The notes under the pieces were generated by a model. It searched no databases and was not told the DNA's origin. It saw only the letters and a program-made list of their open reading frames with translations. A DNA stretch of 64,000 nt from Methylomarinum sp964397365. GTDB lineage: Bacteria; Pseudomonadota; Gammaproteobacteria; Methylococcales; Methylomonadaceae. Each line of letters starts with the position of its first letter. Position 1 is the first letter of the stretch. The stretch lies in contig CAYNIU010000001.1 in the NCBI GenBank assembly GCA_964397365.1, positions 35,470 through 99,469 of the forward strand. The letters are read 5' to 3'. The position numbers were made by a program, and so were the translations under genes. This document shows positions 44,205-53,910 of this stretch, piece after piece.

Positions 44205-44894
44205 ATGATTAATAAATCATCGCTGAATAGGCCTAATCCAGTGGCATTAATTCCGGTTCATCCGGCCATAGAAGAATATATGCGTACTCTGGTTTCGCAA
44301 TCAGATCACAGGATACTGGAGGAAATGGAAAACTATGCGCAAAAAAATAATTTTCCTATCGTTAATCGTTTGGTCGGAGTTTTTTTAGAAACTATGGCTA
44401 AATCTGTATCTGCTCAGCGTGTTTTTGAGTTTGGCAGCGGTTATGGCTATTCCGCATACTGGTTTGCAAAAGCAGTTGGCGTTGACGGCGAAGTGATGTG
44501 TACTGATGGCGATGTAACCAATCTGGAGAAGGCGAAAATTTATCTGCAAGCTGTAGAACTATGGGATAGGGTTGCCTTCAAGACCGGTTTGGCGCAGGAT
44601 ATTTTTGCCCAAACAGAGGGTCTGTTTGATATTTGTTATAATGATGCCGATAAAGGCGATTATCCGGCAATATGGCAAATGGCAAAACAGCGAATTCGTC
44701 CTGGAGGTCTCTATATTGCCGATAATGTGCTCTGGCATGGGAGGGTGGCGGTAGACTATTTTGAAGATATTGTGCCCGGCTGGACAGAAGCCATTCTGGA
44801 ACATAATCAACTTATATTTCATGATCCTGATTTTGATGCTTTCATTAATCCAACGCGGGACGGAATTGTGGTTGCCAGGAGGAAATGTATATGA
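44205..44894 (+). CDS. SAM-dependent O-methyltransferase (family 3, COMT-like)
   Basis: A 229-residue protein from ATG 44205, chosen because GAGAGG lies 9-10 nt upstream. The Rossmann fold has the SAM loop VFEFGSGYGYSAYWFA, acidic MCTDGD, then FDICYNDADKGDYP (metal/SAM region) and IRPGGLYIADNVLWHGRV. This is the small cation-dependent O-methyltransferase family. The substrate cannot be read from the sequence or neighbours. Confidence 0.88.
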   Translation: MINKSSLNRPNPVALIPVHPAIEEYMRTLVSQSDHRILEEMENYAQKNNFPIVNRLVGVFLETMAKSVSAQRVFEFGSGYGYSAYWFAKAVGVDGEVMCTDGDVTNLEKAKIYLQAVELWDRVAFKTGLAQDIFAQTEGLFDICYNDADKGDYPAIWQMAKQRIRPGGLYIADNVLWHGRVAVDYFEDIVPGWTEAILEHNQLIFHDPDFDAFINPTRDGIVVARRKCI

Positions 44895-45267
44895 GTCAGG
44901 CGTATTATTCAGTCTGGAAAGATAGTTGAGCGCCAAATTATAGTGCAAGATATTGGATTCACAGTGCTTTACAGACACAGAGTGGTGTTTTACAAAAATT
45001 TACTATTTTTTTGGTGATTGCAGGGTATTCATCAATGACTTACGGTGGTTTTTTGGGGAATATCCATTTTTAGTGAAACTTTAAACCGTTACCGGTCAGT
45101 GGGTCTTTGACTAACGCATGGGGAGTTGTAATAATCCTGTGAATTGCAGGTGCTAAATTATCTGGGAGGCTGTTCGGGAAAAGGAGCCCGGTTTGAGCGG
45201 AGAAGAACCGTTTACTTTTGAATTACCTCTTAATGCTGTCAAAACGAATATAGGAGATACAGGCTCA
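44895..45267. other. Spacer upstream of citrate synthase
   Basis: A 373-bp region presumably carrying the promoter of the TCA operon. No hairpin terminator or obvious operator is seen. The frame of gltA is open back to 45193. Confidence 0.45.
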
Positions 45268-46575
45268 ATGTCAAAAGACACGTTATCGATAAGACATAAT
45301 CGAACCGGAAAACAAGTGGAATACCCATTATTAAGTGGGACGTTAGGCAAAGATACAGTTGATATTCGTTCTTTATATAAAGATCTCGATTGTTTTACAT
45401 ATGACCAGGGGTTTGTAGTCACAGCCAGTTGTCAAAGTCATATCACCTACATTGATGGTGATAACGGCGTTTTATTATATCGGGGTTACCCGATAGAACA
45501 ACTTGCTGAGAATTGTGATTATCTGGAAGTAGCCTATTTGTTGATGAATGGCGATTTGCCCACGGACACTGAATTTGCGCAATTTTGTGATGAAATAGCC
45601 CACCGTGCCATTCTCCATGTTTCACTCAGAAACTTTTTTGAAGGCTTCAGCTATGATGCACACCCTATGGCAATGTTGGTGGGTGTCGTGGGTTCTTTAT
45701 CGGCTTTTTATCGTAGTGATTCGAATATGGAAAATCCTGAGCATCGCCGGATTTGTGCAGCGCGAATGATTGCCAAAATGCCGACGATAGCGGCGGCCTC
45801 TTATCGGCATTCAGTCGGAAAGCCTTTTGTTTATCCGCGTCTGGATCTTAATTATTGTGAAAATTTTCTGAATATGATGTTTTCACGATCATCGCCAAAC
45901 TATATTGATCCTAATTATATCTTTGATCCGCGGGAAGTTAAGGCGCTTAACTTGTTGTTTATTTTGCATGCCGATCATGAACAAAATGCCAGTACGTCCA
46001 CTGTTCGCCTGGCCGGTAGTACAGGCGCAAATCCCTATGCCTGTATAGCGGCGGGAATTGCCGCATTATGGGGGCCGGCACATGGCGGCGCCAATGAAGC
46101 GGTTCTGAATATGCTGGATGAAATCGGCACGGTAGAGCGTATTCCTGAATATATTGCTAAAGCGAAAGATAAAAATGACCCTTTCCGACTAATGGGATTT
46201 GGTCATCGTGTCTATAAGAATTTCGACCCTAGGGCAACTATTATTCGCAAAACCTGCCATGAAGTTTTAAGCTGCTCAGAAAAACACGAACCGTTATATG
46301 AACTGGCCTTGGCCTTGGAAGAACATGCCCTTAAAGATGAATATTTTATAGAGAAAAAACTTTATCCTAACGTCGATTTTTATTCCGGCATTATTTACAA
46401 GGCGCTGAATATTCCTGTTGATATGTTTACGGTGATGTTTGCAATTGCCAGAACTTCCGGTTGGTTGGCTCATTGGCTGGAAATGACGGCCGACCCTTCA
46501 ACTCCAATCGGTCGACCTAGACAATTGTATCTGGGACCGAAGAAGCGGGATTTTATCGCTATGACAGAACGTTAA
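45268..46575 (+). CDS. gltA: Citrate synthase (type II, gammaproteobacterial)
   Basis: Condenses oxaloacetate and acetyl-CoA. It is 435 residues from ATG 45268 (MSKDTLSIRHNRTGKQVEYP), which is preceded by AGGAGA; the frame is open 25 codons further back. Catalytic and binding segments are HADHEQNASTSTVR, WGPAHGGANEAVL (catalytic His), GFGHRVYKNFDPRA and PNVDFYSGI (catalytic Asp). The length and N terminus match hexameric NADH-sensitive enzymes. It is the first gene of a TCA block with sdh downstream. Confidence 0.97.
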   Translation: MSKDTLSIRHNRTGKQVEYPLLSGTLGKDTVDIRSLYKDLDCFTYDQGFVVTASCQSHITYIDGDNGVLLYRGYPIEQLAENCDYLEVAYLLMNGDLPTDTEFAQFCDEIAHRAILHVSLRNFFEGFSYDAHPMAMLVGVVGSLSAFYRSDSNMENPEHRRICAARMIAKMPTIAAASYRHSVGKPFVYPRLDLNYCENFLNMMFSRSSPNYIDPNYIFDPREVKALNLLFILHADHEQNASTSTVRLAGSTGANPYACIAAGIAALWGPAHGGANEAVLNMLDEIGTVERIPEYIAKAKDKNDPFRLMGFGHRVYKNFDPRATIIRKTCHEVLSCSEKHEPLYELALALEEHALKDEYFIEKKLYPNVDFYSGIIYKALNIPVDMFTVMFAIARTSGWLAHWLEMTADPSTPIGRPRQLYLGPKKRDFIAMTER

Positions 46576-46613
46576 CAGTTATAGGCAAGAATATTACAAC
46601 GGGGGGTAATAAT

Positions 46614-47009
46614 TTGGAAACCATATATAGATTAACATTGGCTGATGCCAAACGAGTTGCCAATGCTGCAGAAACAGAAGCGCGATTTAACAACTGGGAT
46701 GTTGTTATTGCCATTGTCGATCAAGGTGGACATTTACTTTATCTGCAGCGTGAATATGCGCAGTTGGGCAGTATAGACGTGGCTATCAGTAAAGCTAAGA
46801 CAGCTTTACATTTCCGGTGTCCGACTAAAGCTTTAGCGGAGATGGTAGGCGAAGGAAAACTGGGATATTTGTCTATGCCCCAAATGTTGCCAATTGAAGG
46901 CGGTGTTCCGCTTATCCATAATGGACAGGTTGTTGGTGCGATAGGTATCAGCGGGGTTAAATCAATTGAAGATGGACAAATAGCGAGAGTGGGGGCTAAA
47001 GCGCTTTAA
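46614..47009 (+). CDS. GlcG/HbpS-family protein
   Basis: A 131-residue protein with the GlcG/HbpS fold: LTLADAKRVANAAETEA, VVIAIVDQGGHLLYLQR, PIEGGVPLIHNGQVVGAIGISG. Members include the haem-binding HbpS and the uncharacterised GlcG of glycolate operons. TTG start with GGGGGG upstream. Its TAA overlaps the next ATG (TAATG). Lying between gltA and the sdh genes, it could help haem delivery to SdhC/D. That link is inference. Confidence 0.88.
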   Translation: METIYRLTLADAKRVANAAETEARFNNWDVVIAIVDQGGHLLYLQREYAQLGSIDVAISKAKTALHFRCPTKALAEMVGEGKLGYLSMPQMLPIEGGVPLIHNGQVVGAIGISGVKSIEDGQIARVGAKAL

Positions 47010-47188
47010 TGAGTTTACCGAGAAATGATGAAAAAACAAAAAATAGCAAGGTGACTGAATATGAGGCATCTGTTCAGAGAATATCTTTTACCGAACAGCA
47101 CAAACCTGTAGAAATTGGCGGTGACAATGGACCAGAACCCACCCGCTACGGTGATTGGGAAAAAAATGGCCGTTGTTTTGATTTCTGA
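47009..47188 (+). CDS. SDHAF4-like (DUF1674) succinate dehydrogenase assembly factor
   Basis: A 59-residue gene. The C-terminal signature EIGGDNGPEPTRYGDWEKNG followed by RCFDF-stop is the DUF1674/SDHAF4 hallmark. In mitochondria SDHAF4 binds flavinylated SdhA and promotes its joining with SdhB. The N-terminal half is charged and variable, as in the family. Its start overlaps the GlcG-like stop, and sdhC follows within 25 bp. Confidence 0.92.
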   Translation: MSLPRNDEKTKNSKVTEYEASVQRISFTEQHKPVEIGGDNGPEPTRYGDWEKNGRCFDF

Positions 47189-47211
47189 ATACTCTAATGG
47201 AAATTATCGAA

Positions 47212-47583
47212 ATGAATAAAAACAGACCCCTGTCTCCACATCTTCAAGTCTATAACCTGCCACTGACCGGACTCATCTCGATAACGCATCGTATCACCGG
47301 TATTATGTTGTCAGTCGGGTTGATTTTTTTTGTCTATATAATTTTCAACATAGCTTCAGGAGAACAGGCTTATCAAAACATGCAGAGCATTACTGATATG
47401 CTGATTGTTCGATTGCTTTATTGGGGGTTTATTTATGCGTTGTTTTTTCACCTTTGTCATGGTGTTCGTCATCTTATCTGGGACAGCGGAGTCAGCTACC
47501 AACATGACTCTATGAATCGCAATGCTTGTATAGAACTGGCCGCATCAATTATTTTAACGCTGGTTACTTTTCTTATTTTCTGA
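47212..47583 (+). CDS. sdhC: Succinate dehydrogenase cytochrome b556 subunit SdhC
   Basis: The 123-residue membrane anchor of complex II. It has family motifs RPLSPHLQVY and SITHRITGIML near the N terminus, three membrane helices, and HLCHGVRHLIWD with the haem-ligand His. ATG 47212 is preferred because GGAAA lies upstream; ATG 47197 adds five residues without a ribosome-binding site. Confidence 0.95.
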   Translation: MNKNRPLSPHLQVYNLPLTGLISITHRITGIMLSVGLIFFVYIIFNIASGEQAYQNMQSITDMLIVRLLYWGFIYALFFHLCHGVRHLIWDSGVSYQHDSMNRNACIELAASIILTLVTFLIF

Positions 47584-47593
47584 AGGATTCTGT

Positions 47594-47974
47594 ATGGACT
47601 TTAAAACACCTTTGGCTCGCGCTCAGGGGTTGGGGGCAGCAAAAACAGGTACGGGACACTGGTGGTTGCAACGGGTCACCGCTGTTGCCTTGATTCCATT
47701 GAGTTTCTGGTTAATCAGTTTACTTGATATGGCTATCAATGCGCCGTTTGAGGATACAGTGAGTTGGTTATCTTCTCCATTCAATACTGTATGTGTGGTT
47801 TTTTGGGTATTGGCTGTATTTTATCATTCGGCATTAGGGTTGCAGGTTGTGATTGAAGACTATGTCTCGACAGAATGGTTGAGGATTGTGTCTATCTGGG
47901 GCGTTAAGCTGGTTTTTATGTTTTTCGTTCTCATGGCATTGATCGCTATTTTTCGCATTATTACAGCAGGATAA
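47594..47974 (+). CDS. sdhD: Succinate dehydrogenase membrane subunit SdhD
   Basis: The 126-residue second anchor. It opens LARAQGLGAAKTGTGHWWLQRVTA, typical of SdhD, and has three membrane helices. The haem/quinone-region His is in FYHSALGLQVVIEDYV. With SdhC it binds haem b and reduces ubiquinone. It lies 10 bp after sdhC and 3 bp before sdhA. Confidence 0.95.
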   Translation: MDFKTPLARAQGLGAAKTGTGHWWLQRVTAVALIPLSFWLISLLDMAINAPFEDTVSWLSSPFNTVCVVFWVLAVFYHSALGLQVVIEDYVSTEWLRIVSIWGVKLVFMFFVLMALIAIFRIITAG

Positions 47975-47977
47975 ATC

Positions 47978-49762
47978 ATGTTGTCAGGATACAAAATTAT
48001 TGAACATCAACATGATGTTGTTGTGGTCGGTGCGGGTGGAGCCGGATTGCGAGCTACTTTTGGCATGGTGGAAAAAGGCTTGAAGACAGCCTGTATTACC
48101 AAGGTCTTTCCGACCCGAAGTCATACAGTGGCGGCGCAAGGTGGTATTAGCGCCGCACTCGGCAATATGGGCGAAGATGACTGGCGCTTTCACATGTATG
48201 ATACGGTAAAAGGTTCCGATTGGCTGGGTGATCAGGATGCTATTGAGTATATGTGCAGAGAAGCCATTCCGGCGGTACTTGAACTGGAGCATTATGGCGT
48301 CCCTTTTTCACGTACAGCAGAAGGTAAGATATATCAACGCGCCTTTGGCGGCATGACCACGCATTTTGGCGAAGGCACCGCTCAAAGAACCTGTGCGGCA
48401 GCTGATGTGACCGGACACGCCATTTTACACACCTTATATCAACAGGCGCTGAAACATAAAGCCGAGTTTTTTGTAGAATATATCGTTCTTGATTTGATTA
48501 TGGACGGTGACGAGTGTCGCGGTGTGTTAGCCTGGTGTCTGGAAGATGGTTCCTTGCATTTATTTCGTGGACATCAAACCGTTTTGGCAACGGGGGGGTA
48601 TGGCCGTTGTTATTTTTCCTGTACTTCAGCACATACGGTGACCGGTGATGGTAATGCCATGGTGTTAAGAGCTGGCTTACCCTTGCAGGATATGGAATTT
48701 ATCCAGTTTCATCCTACCGGAATCTATGGCGCCGGTTGTCTGATTACAGAAGGTGTCAGAGGTGAGGGTGGGTATTTAACCAACTCGGAAGGTGAGCGTT
48801 TTATGGAGCGCTATGCGCCTCATGCCAAAGACCTGGCTTCACGGGATGTGGTCAGTCGAGCCATGACCATTGAAATTAACGAAGGCCGGGGTGTCGGGCC
48901 TTTAAAAGATCATACTTATTTGCATATCGAACATCTTGATCCTGCAATTATTTACGAAAGATTGCCAGGGATTGCAGAAACTTCCCGTATTTTTGCCGGA
49001 GTTGATGTGACTAAAGAACCGATTCCGGTGATTCCTACAGCTCATTACAATATGGGAGGAATTCCAACCAACTATAAAGCGGAAGTGGTTACCCTAAAAG
49101 ATGGCGATCCTGATGCGGTGGTGCCGGGGCTGATGGCTATTGGTGAAACCGCTTGTGTGTCCGTTCACGGAGCTAATAGGCTGGGTTCCAATTCATTGCT
49201 GGATATTGTGGTTTTTGGACGTTCTGCGGCAATTCGCTGTGCGCAATTGATCAACCCCGGTTCGGCGCATAAACCTTTGCCGGGCGATGCCTGCGATAGG
49301 GCGCTAAGCCGATTTGATCATATCCGTCAGGCTAGGGGCGATCGTAAAACAGCCGATATTCGTCTGGATATGCAAAAAGTCATGCAATCCAGAGCGGCCG
49401 TCTTTCGCACGGGCGCAACTCTGGAACAAGGGATTGCAGAAATGCAACAGGTAGTTGAATCCTTTAACAATGTCAGTATTGAAGATAAGTCTTTAATATG
49501 GAATACCGATCTTGTGGAGACACTGGAGCTGGATAATTTACTCAGTCAGGCGACAGTTGCCATTAATGCCGCCGGAAACCGTAAGGAGAGTCGAGGTGGT
49601 CATGCGCGTGAAGATTTTCCGGATCGCGATGATAAAAACTGGATGAAACATACTCTGACCTGGCTGGAAAATAATCAGACCAGAATTGATTACCGACCTG
49701 TGCATATGGTCACATTAACCGATGAAGTCGAGGTTATTCCGCCCAAAGAGAGGGTTTACTGA
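47978..49762 (+). CDS. sdhA: Succinate dehydrogenase flavoprotein SdhA
   Basis: The 594-residue FAD subunit that oxidises succinate to fumarate. The dinucleotide fold is VVVGAGGAGLRATFG, and covalent FAD attachment is expected at the His in RSHTVAAQGG. Active-site segments are HPTGIYGAGCLITEGVRGEGG and RLGSNSLLDIVVFGRSAA, with a C-terminal RGGHAREDFPDRDD. The stop overlaps the start of sdhB by one base (TGATG). Confidence 0.98.
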   Translation: MLSGYKIIEHQHDVVVVGAGGAGLRATFGMVEKGLKTACITKVFPTRSHTVAAQGGISAALGNMGEDDWRFHMYDTVKGSDWLGDQDAIEYMCREAIPAVLELEHYGVPFSRTAEGKIYQRAFGGMTTHFGEGTAQRTCAAADVTGHAILHTLYQQALKHKAEFFVEYIVLDLIMDGDECRGVLAWCLEDGSLHLFRGHQTVLATGGYGRCYFSCTSAHTVTGDGNAMVLRAGLPLQDMEFIQFHPTGIYGAGCLITEGVRGEGGYLTNSEGERFMERYAPHAKDLASRDVVSRAMTIEINEGRGVGPLKDHTYLHIEHLDPAIIYERLPGIAETSRIFAGVDVTKEPIPVIPTAHYNMGGIPTNYKAEVVTLKDGDPDAVVPGLMAIGETACVSVHGANRLGSNSLLDIVVFGRSAAIRCAQLINPGSAHKPLPGDACDRALSRFDHIRQARGDRKTADIRLDMQKVMQSRAAVFRTGATLEQGIAEMQQVVESFNNVSIEDKSLIWNTDLVETLELDNLLSQATVAINAAGNRKESRGGHAREDFPDRDDKNWMKHTLTWLENNQTRIDYRPVHMVTLTDEVEVIPPKERVY

Positions 49763-50547
49763 TGGTTGAATTTACACTGCCAAAGAATTCCAGACTGATT
49801 AAGGGTAAAACTTTTAAAGCGGCGGAAAATACCCGAAATATTCGTCGATTTGAGGTTTATCGCTGGAACCCCGAGGCCGGCGACAACCCCCGTATTGATG
49901 TCTATGAAATTGATATGGACAGTTGTGGGCCGATGGTGCTGGATGCCATATTGAAAATCAAAAACGAAATAGACAGCACCTTGACTTTCAGACGTTCATG
50001 CCGCGAAGGGGTATGTGGTTCCTGCGCCATGAATATCAATGGTAAAAATACCTTAGCGTGCACTAAAGCCATTGCGGATTATCCTGGAACTGTAAAGATT
50101 TTTCCGTTACCCCACCTGCAAGTGATTAAGGATCTGGTGGCGGATATGACCCACTTTTATGCGCAATATGCGTCTATTAAACCGTGGATAGAAACCCAAA
50201 CACCACCGCCAGCCGATACTGAAAGGCTGCAAAGTAAAGAGGAGCGGGCTAAGCTGGATGGGTTGTACGAATGTGTGTTGTGCGCCTGTTGCTCAACCAG
50301 TTGCCCAAGTTATTGGTGGAACAGTGATCGTTATTTGGGGCCGGCCATATTGTTGCAGGCTTATCGCTGGCTGGCCGACAGTCGGGATGAAAATACCGGT
50401 GAACGTCTGGATAATCTTGAAGATCCATTCAAATTGTATCGCTGTCATACGATTATGAACTGTACTGATACCTGTCCGAAAGGTCTTAACCCTGCCAAGG
50501 CCATTGGTGAAATTAAGAAACAGTTACTGCAAAGACATGAAGGTTGA
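49762..50547 (+). CDS. sdhB: Succinate dehydrogenase iron-sulfur subunit SdhB
   Basis: The 261-residue electron-transfer subunit. The 2Fe-2S cluster ligands are in CREGVCGSC with a later LAC. The 4Fe-4S and 3Fe-4S ligands are in CVLCACCSTSCPSYWW and CHTIMNCTDTCPKGLNPAKAI. It is about 20 residues longer than E. coli SdhB at the N terminus. It overlaps sdhE (TGATG). Confidence 0.98.
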   Translation: MVEFTLPKNSRLIKGKTFKAAENTRNIRRFEVYRWNPEAGDNPRIDVYEIDMDSCGPMVLDAILKIKNEIDSTLTFRRSCREGVCGSCAMNINGKNTLACTKAIADYPGTVKIFPLPHLQVIKDLVADMTHFYAQYASIKPWIETQTPPPADTERLQSKEERAKLDGLYECVLCACCSTSCPSYWWNSDRYLGPAILLQAYRWLADSRDENTGERLDNLEDPFKLYRCHTIMNCTDTCPKGLNPAKAIGEIKKQLLQRHEG

Positions 50548-50789
50548 TGTCTAACCTGAAAAAATTAAGATGGCGTTGTCGGCGAGGGACGCAGGAACTG
50601 GATATTATGCTTTTGCGTTATCTGGAGCAATGTTATTTGCAGGCGGATAAACAGGAACGACAGATATTTCTACAGTTATTGGCGTTGGAGGATGACGATT
50701 TATTGCACTACCTTATAGGTCATTCAATACCTGAAGCGGAAACCTTATCTATATTGATTAACAAAATCCGTAAGTTGAAAGCGATCTAA
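50547..50789 (+). CDS. sdhE: FAD assembly factor SdhE
   Basis: An 80-residue protein from ATG 50547. The defining RGTQELD (RGxxE) motif near residue 13 is needed for flavinylation of SdhA. Helices rich in Leu/Asp follow (LLALEDDDLLHYLIG). It is translationally coupled to sdhB. The operon thus encodes both SDHAF4-like and SdhE maturation factors. Confidence 0.94.
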   Translation: MSNLKKLRWRCRRGTQELDIMLLRYLEQCYLQADKQERQIFLQLLALEDDDLLHYLIGHSIPEAETLSILINKIRKLKAI

Positions 50790-50821
50790 TTGCCTGCTGA
50801 TTATTAATAATATCGTGATTA

Positions 50822-50871
50822 CTCAGCGTATATATACATTTAATATCAGTCGCTTAAAGCAACTGATATTA
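50822..50871. repeat. Intergenic repeat with hairpin after sdhE
   Basis: CTCAGCGTATATATACATTT leads into a 10-bp perfect stem, TAATATCAGT / ACTGATATTA, with an 11-nt loop. The left half matches copies at 4985-5012 (reverse) and 10765-10790. The hairpin has no T-run, but could protect the operon's 3' end. Confidence 0.6.
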
Positions 50872-51004
50872 AAGACTTACTATTTATTTAATACCGCTGG
50901 ATATTATGATTTTTTCTTCATTAACTTCATGTCCTTCATGATAATCAGATACCAAGAGAGTATTACGGCATTAGTATCCATCTAACTCAGCCGGATTGCC
51001 ATTC

Positions 51005-52297
51005 TTACATGCAGCGGATCAGTTCATCGGCAAATTCACTGCATTTAATTTCACTGGCATTTTCCATTAAACGGGCAAAATCATAAGTCACCTTTTTAGC
51101 GTTGATCGCGTTATTCATGGCATTGATAATGGTATCAGCCGCTTGTGTCCAGCCTAGGTAGCGTAACATCATTTCACCGGAAAGGATTAACGAGCCGGGA
51201 TTTACTTTATCCAGGTTGGCATATTTGGGTGCTGTACCGTGTGTAGCTTCAAATACTGCGGTGCCGGTTTGATAATTAATATTACCTCCCGGTGCAATGC
51301 CAATACCGCCAACCTGAGCCGCCAGAGCATCCGATAAATAGTCACCATTCAAATTCATGGTGGCAATCACGTCGAAATCCTTTGGTCGGGTCAAAACCTG
51401 TTGCAGGGTAATGTCAGCGATTGTATCTTTGATTAGAATGCGACCATTTTCCAGAGCTTCCTGCTGTTCGTCATTAGCGGCCTGTTCGCCGGATTTAGCC
51501 TGGGTTTTTGCCCATTGAGCCCAAGTATAAGTTAGATCAGAAAATTCCCGTTCAGCGAGTGCATAAGCCCAGTGTCGAAATGCCCCTTCAGTGTATTTCA
51601 TAATATTTCCCTTATGTACAATGGTGACGCTTTTACGATTATTAGCAACAGCATAGTCTATGGTCGAACGCATCAATCGTTCGGTGCCTTCCTGTGAAAC
51701 TGGTTTTATGCCAATACCGGAAGTTTCCGGAAAACGAATTTTACGGAAGCGTTCAGGAAAATGCTCCTGCATTAATTGTAAAAATCGTGCATTGTCTTCT
51801 GTTCCTTGTTCAAATTCTATGCCGGCATAAATATCTTCAGTATTTTCCCGAAAAATAACCATATCAACTGCCGCAGGGTTTTTGACCGGAGACGGTACGC
51901 CTTGGAACCAGCGCACGGGACGTAAACAAACATACAAATCCAGCATTTGCCTTAAAGCAACATTCAAAGAGCGGATACCTCCGCCGACCGGCGTAGTTAG
52001 CGGCCCCTTGATAGCTACTTTATATTGTCGACAGGCCGCTACTGTGTCATCAGGCAACCAGGTGCCAAACAGCTTGTTGGCTTTTTCACCGGCATAAATT
52101 TCCAGCCATTGAATCTGTTTTTTTTCACCGTAAGCGGCTTTAACGGCAGCGTCGAGTACTCGTACAGTCGCTCGCCAGATATCCGGTCCGGTTCCGTCAC
52201 CTTCAATAAATGGAATAATCGGTTTATCGGGCACTTGCAGTGTGCCGTTTACCATTGTAATGGAATTTCCATTGGCGGAGGGAGTAAGAGCTGACAT
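51005..52297 (-). CDS. icd: NADP-dependent isocitrate dehydrogenase
   Basis: The 430-residue TCA enzyme. It has substrate segment GGGIRSLNVALRQ, whose Ser is the AceK phosphorylation site in E. coli, FRENTEDIYAGIEFE, catalytic HKGNIMKYTEGAFRHW, MNLNGDYLSDALAAQVGGIG and TAVFEATHGTAPKYA. The ribosome-binding site AAGGAAA is well placed. It converges with the sdh operon and has its own promoter. No aceK is in the window. Confidence 0.97.
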   Translation of the reverse strand: MSALTPSANGNSITMVNGTLQVPDKPIIPFIEGDGTGPDIWRATVRVLDAAVKAAYGEKKQIQWLEIYAGEKANKLFGTWLPDDTVAACRQYKVAIKGPLTTPVGGGIRSLNVALRQMLDLYVCLRPVRWFQGVPSPVKNPAAVDMVIFRENTEDIYAGIEFEQGTEDNARFLQLMQEHFPERFRKIRFPETSGIGIKPVSQEGTERLMRSTIDYAVANNRKSVTIVHKGNIMKYTEGAFRHWAYALAEREFSDLTYTWAQWAKTQAKSGEQAANDEQQEALENGRILIKDTIADITLQQVLTRPKDFDVIATMNLNGDYLSDALAAQVGGIGIAPGGNINYQTGTAVFEATHGTAPKYANLDKVNPGSLILSGEMMLRYLGWTQAADTIINAMNNAINAKKVTYDFARLMENASEIKCSEFADELIRCM

Positions 52298-52395
52298 GAT
52301 ATTTTCCTTTTAAAAATATAGTTGGAGGAAAAGGGCGTTAATTCTGTTATAAGTGATCTGAGAGGACGATTGTATATTGAATACAGATGAATTAC

Positions 52396-53907
52396 TCAGA
52401 CTTTCTCATGTAACAAATTTTGTCCTGGAGGTGTCGGCGGTCTCCGTTGTTCCGGTTTACCCTGTTGTACCTCAATTAACCCCGGGTTGATATTATTATT
52501 TTTCAGTTGTTGCTTGAGATAATCCAGATGATTGTGAATTTTTGTCACAGTACCCGGATGTTCACTCCAGAACCGGGTGTTGACGATATGATCACAGCAC
52601 ACAAGCTTGCAGTGAATGGTTCCTAGGTTGGGCGGGGAAATGCTCAAACTGACTGACCAGTTGTTTTTTCTCTCCGGTTTATCTGATTCTCGATCCTGTT
52701 CAATTTCAATACTGATTTTTTCAGCGTGATTGTTATTGACATAAGGCAATTCAAGAGACCAGATTTGTTTGTTTCCTTCTTCTTTGGGGAGTGAGTTTAA
52801 TTGGTCAAGGATGATTTTTGCCAAAGAATTATTGGATTTTTGCAGTAGATCCCGGATGATATTCAGTTCATTAGACTGTGATTGTTGTTCCGCTTTAATA
52901 GCCGGTTGTTGTTTCAAATAATCAATCAGTTTAAGCAGCTTAAGTTTAAAGTCATTCTGCAAGCTGATATCTGAGGGCTTGTTTGGCTGAGTTAATTTGG
53001 CTTCTAAAAACTGACCGGAATTCAGTATGTGTTGTTTCAGAGTCGTGGCGTTGGTTAATTGTGATTTTTGTGGCAGATTTTGCAGTATTTCTAGTGCTAG
53101 TCTTTTCAGGGCTTCCGGTACGGTCGTATTTTTTTTTAGTACAGAAATGCTGGTTAACAGTTGCGAAACCAGCACCACTGGTGACTCCTGAATGGGTAGC
53201 AAGCGTCTAAAAGTTTCAACAAGTTGCTGTTCAATGACGGCAGTCGGTTTATTGTCTACAATTTTAAATTGTGGCTGATTACCGGATTTTATGACTTCCA
53301 GCGTGATAAACTGGGGCATTTTTATTGCTGACAGCTTGGTGCTTTTATCTGACGGGGTGTTTGACAGATTGGATATTTGTCCGATCAGCAAAGTAATGAT
53401 TGGTTTGGCGGGCGTTTTTAAGTCGTCTGGCTGGCGGGGAGAAACAATGAGCCCCGTCAGGTTTTTGTCGGTCATTTCCAGGATGCGGACAGTTAAACGC
53501 TGACCGTTGACCAGTTGATTCAAGACGGTTAAAGACTGTGTTTTAATAGATTTTTCTGATTGAGGTAAAATCTGCTGGAGAATAATGGTATTAATTTTTG
53601 AGGGTGTTGTTTCGGAGCTGGTTTTTGTCGATTTTGATTGTTCAGGTAGATCAATAACGGAAAATTCCAGAAATGGTTGTAATTTAATAACCTGAATATT
53701 CAAGGTTTGACCTTGTTTGACATTGACAGCCTGATTAGCTTGTACCTGAATGAATTTATTGGCAAGTTGTAAAGTAAGGATATTCTGGTTCGGGTTTGTC
53801 TGAATGACTTTTACATCCAGTTGCTGATTCAATTGTAATGCTGAAGAAATATTATTACCTTGAGTAATAGCCAGAGATGCAGCTGGTAAAGGTATTTTAA
53901 TATCCAT
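52396..53907 (-). CDS. FliK-like hook-length-control domain protein
   Basis: A 503-residue Gln/Asn/Lys-rich protein. The C-terminal about 110 residues match the Flg_hook domain (WSVSLSISPPNLGTIHCKLV, NTRFWSEHPGTVTKIHNHLDYLKQQL), ending in a Pro-rich tail. FliK measures hook length and switches flagellar export specificity. Here it is not next to other flagellar genes but 4 bp after an HDOD gene. It may be a second FliK-like protein with another role. Confidence 0.82.
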   Translation of the reverse strand: MDIKIPLPAASLAITQGNNISSALQLNQQLDVKVIQTNPNQNILTLQLANKFIQVQANQAVNVKQGQTLNIQVIKLQPFLEFSVIDLPEQSKSTKTSSETTPSKINTIILQQILPQSEKSIKTQSLTVLNQLVNGQRLTVRILEMTDKNLTGLIVSPRQPDDLKTPAKPIITLLIGQISNLSNTPSDKSTKLSAIKMPQFITLEVIKSGNQPQFKIVDNKPTAVIEQQLVETFRRLLPIQESPVVLVSQLLTSISVLKKNTTVPEALKRLALEILQNLPQKSQLTNATTLKQHILNSGQFLEAKLTQPNKPSDISLQNDFKLKLLKLIDYLKQQPAIKAEQQSQSNELNIIRDLLQKSNNSLAKIILDQLNSLPKEEGNKQIWSLELPYVNNNHAEKISIEIEQDRESDKPERKNNWSVSLSISPPNLGTIHCKLVCCDHIVNTRFWSEHPGTVTKIHNHLDYLKQQLKNNNINPGLIEVQQGKPEQRRPPTPPGQNLLHEKV

Positions 53908-53910
53908 TGC

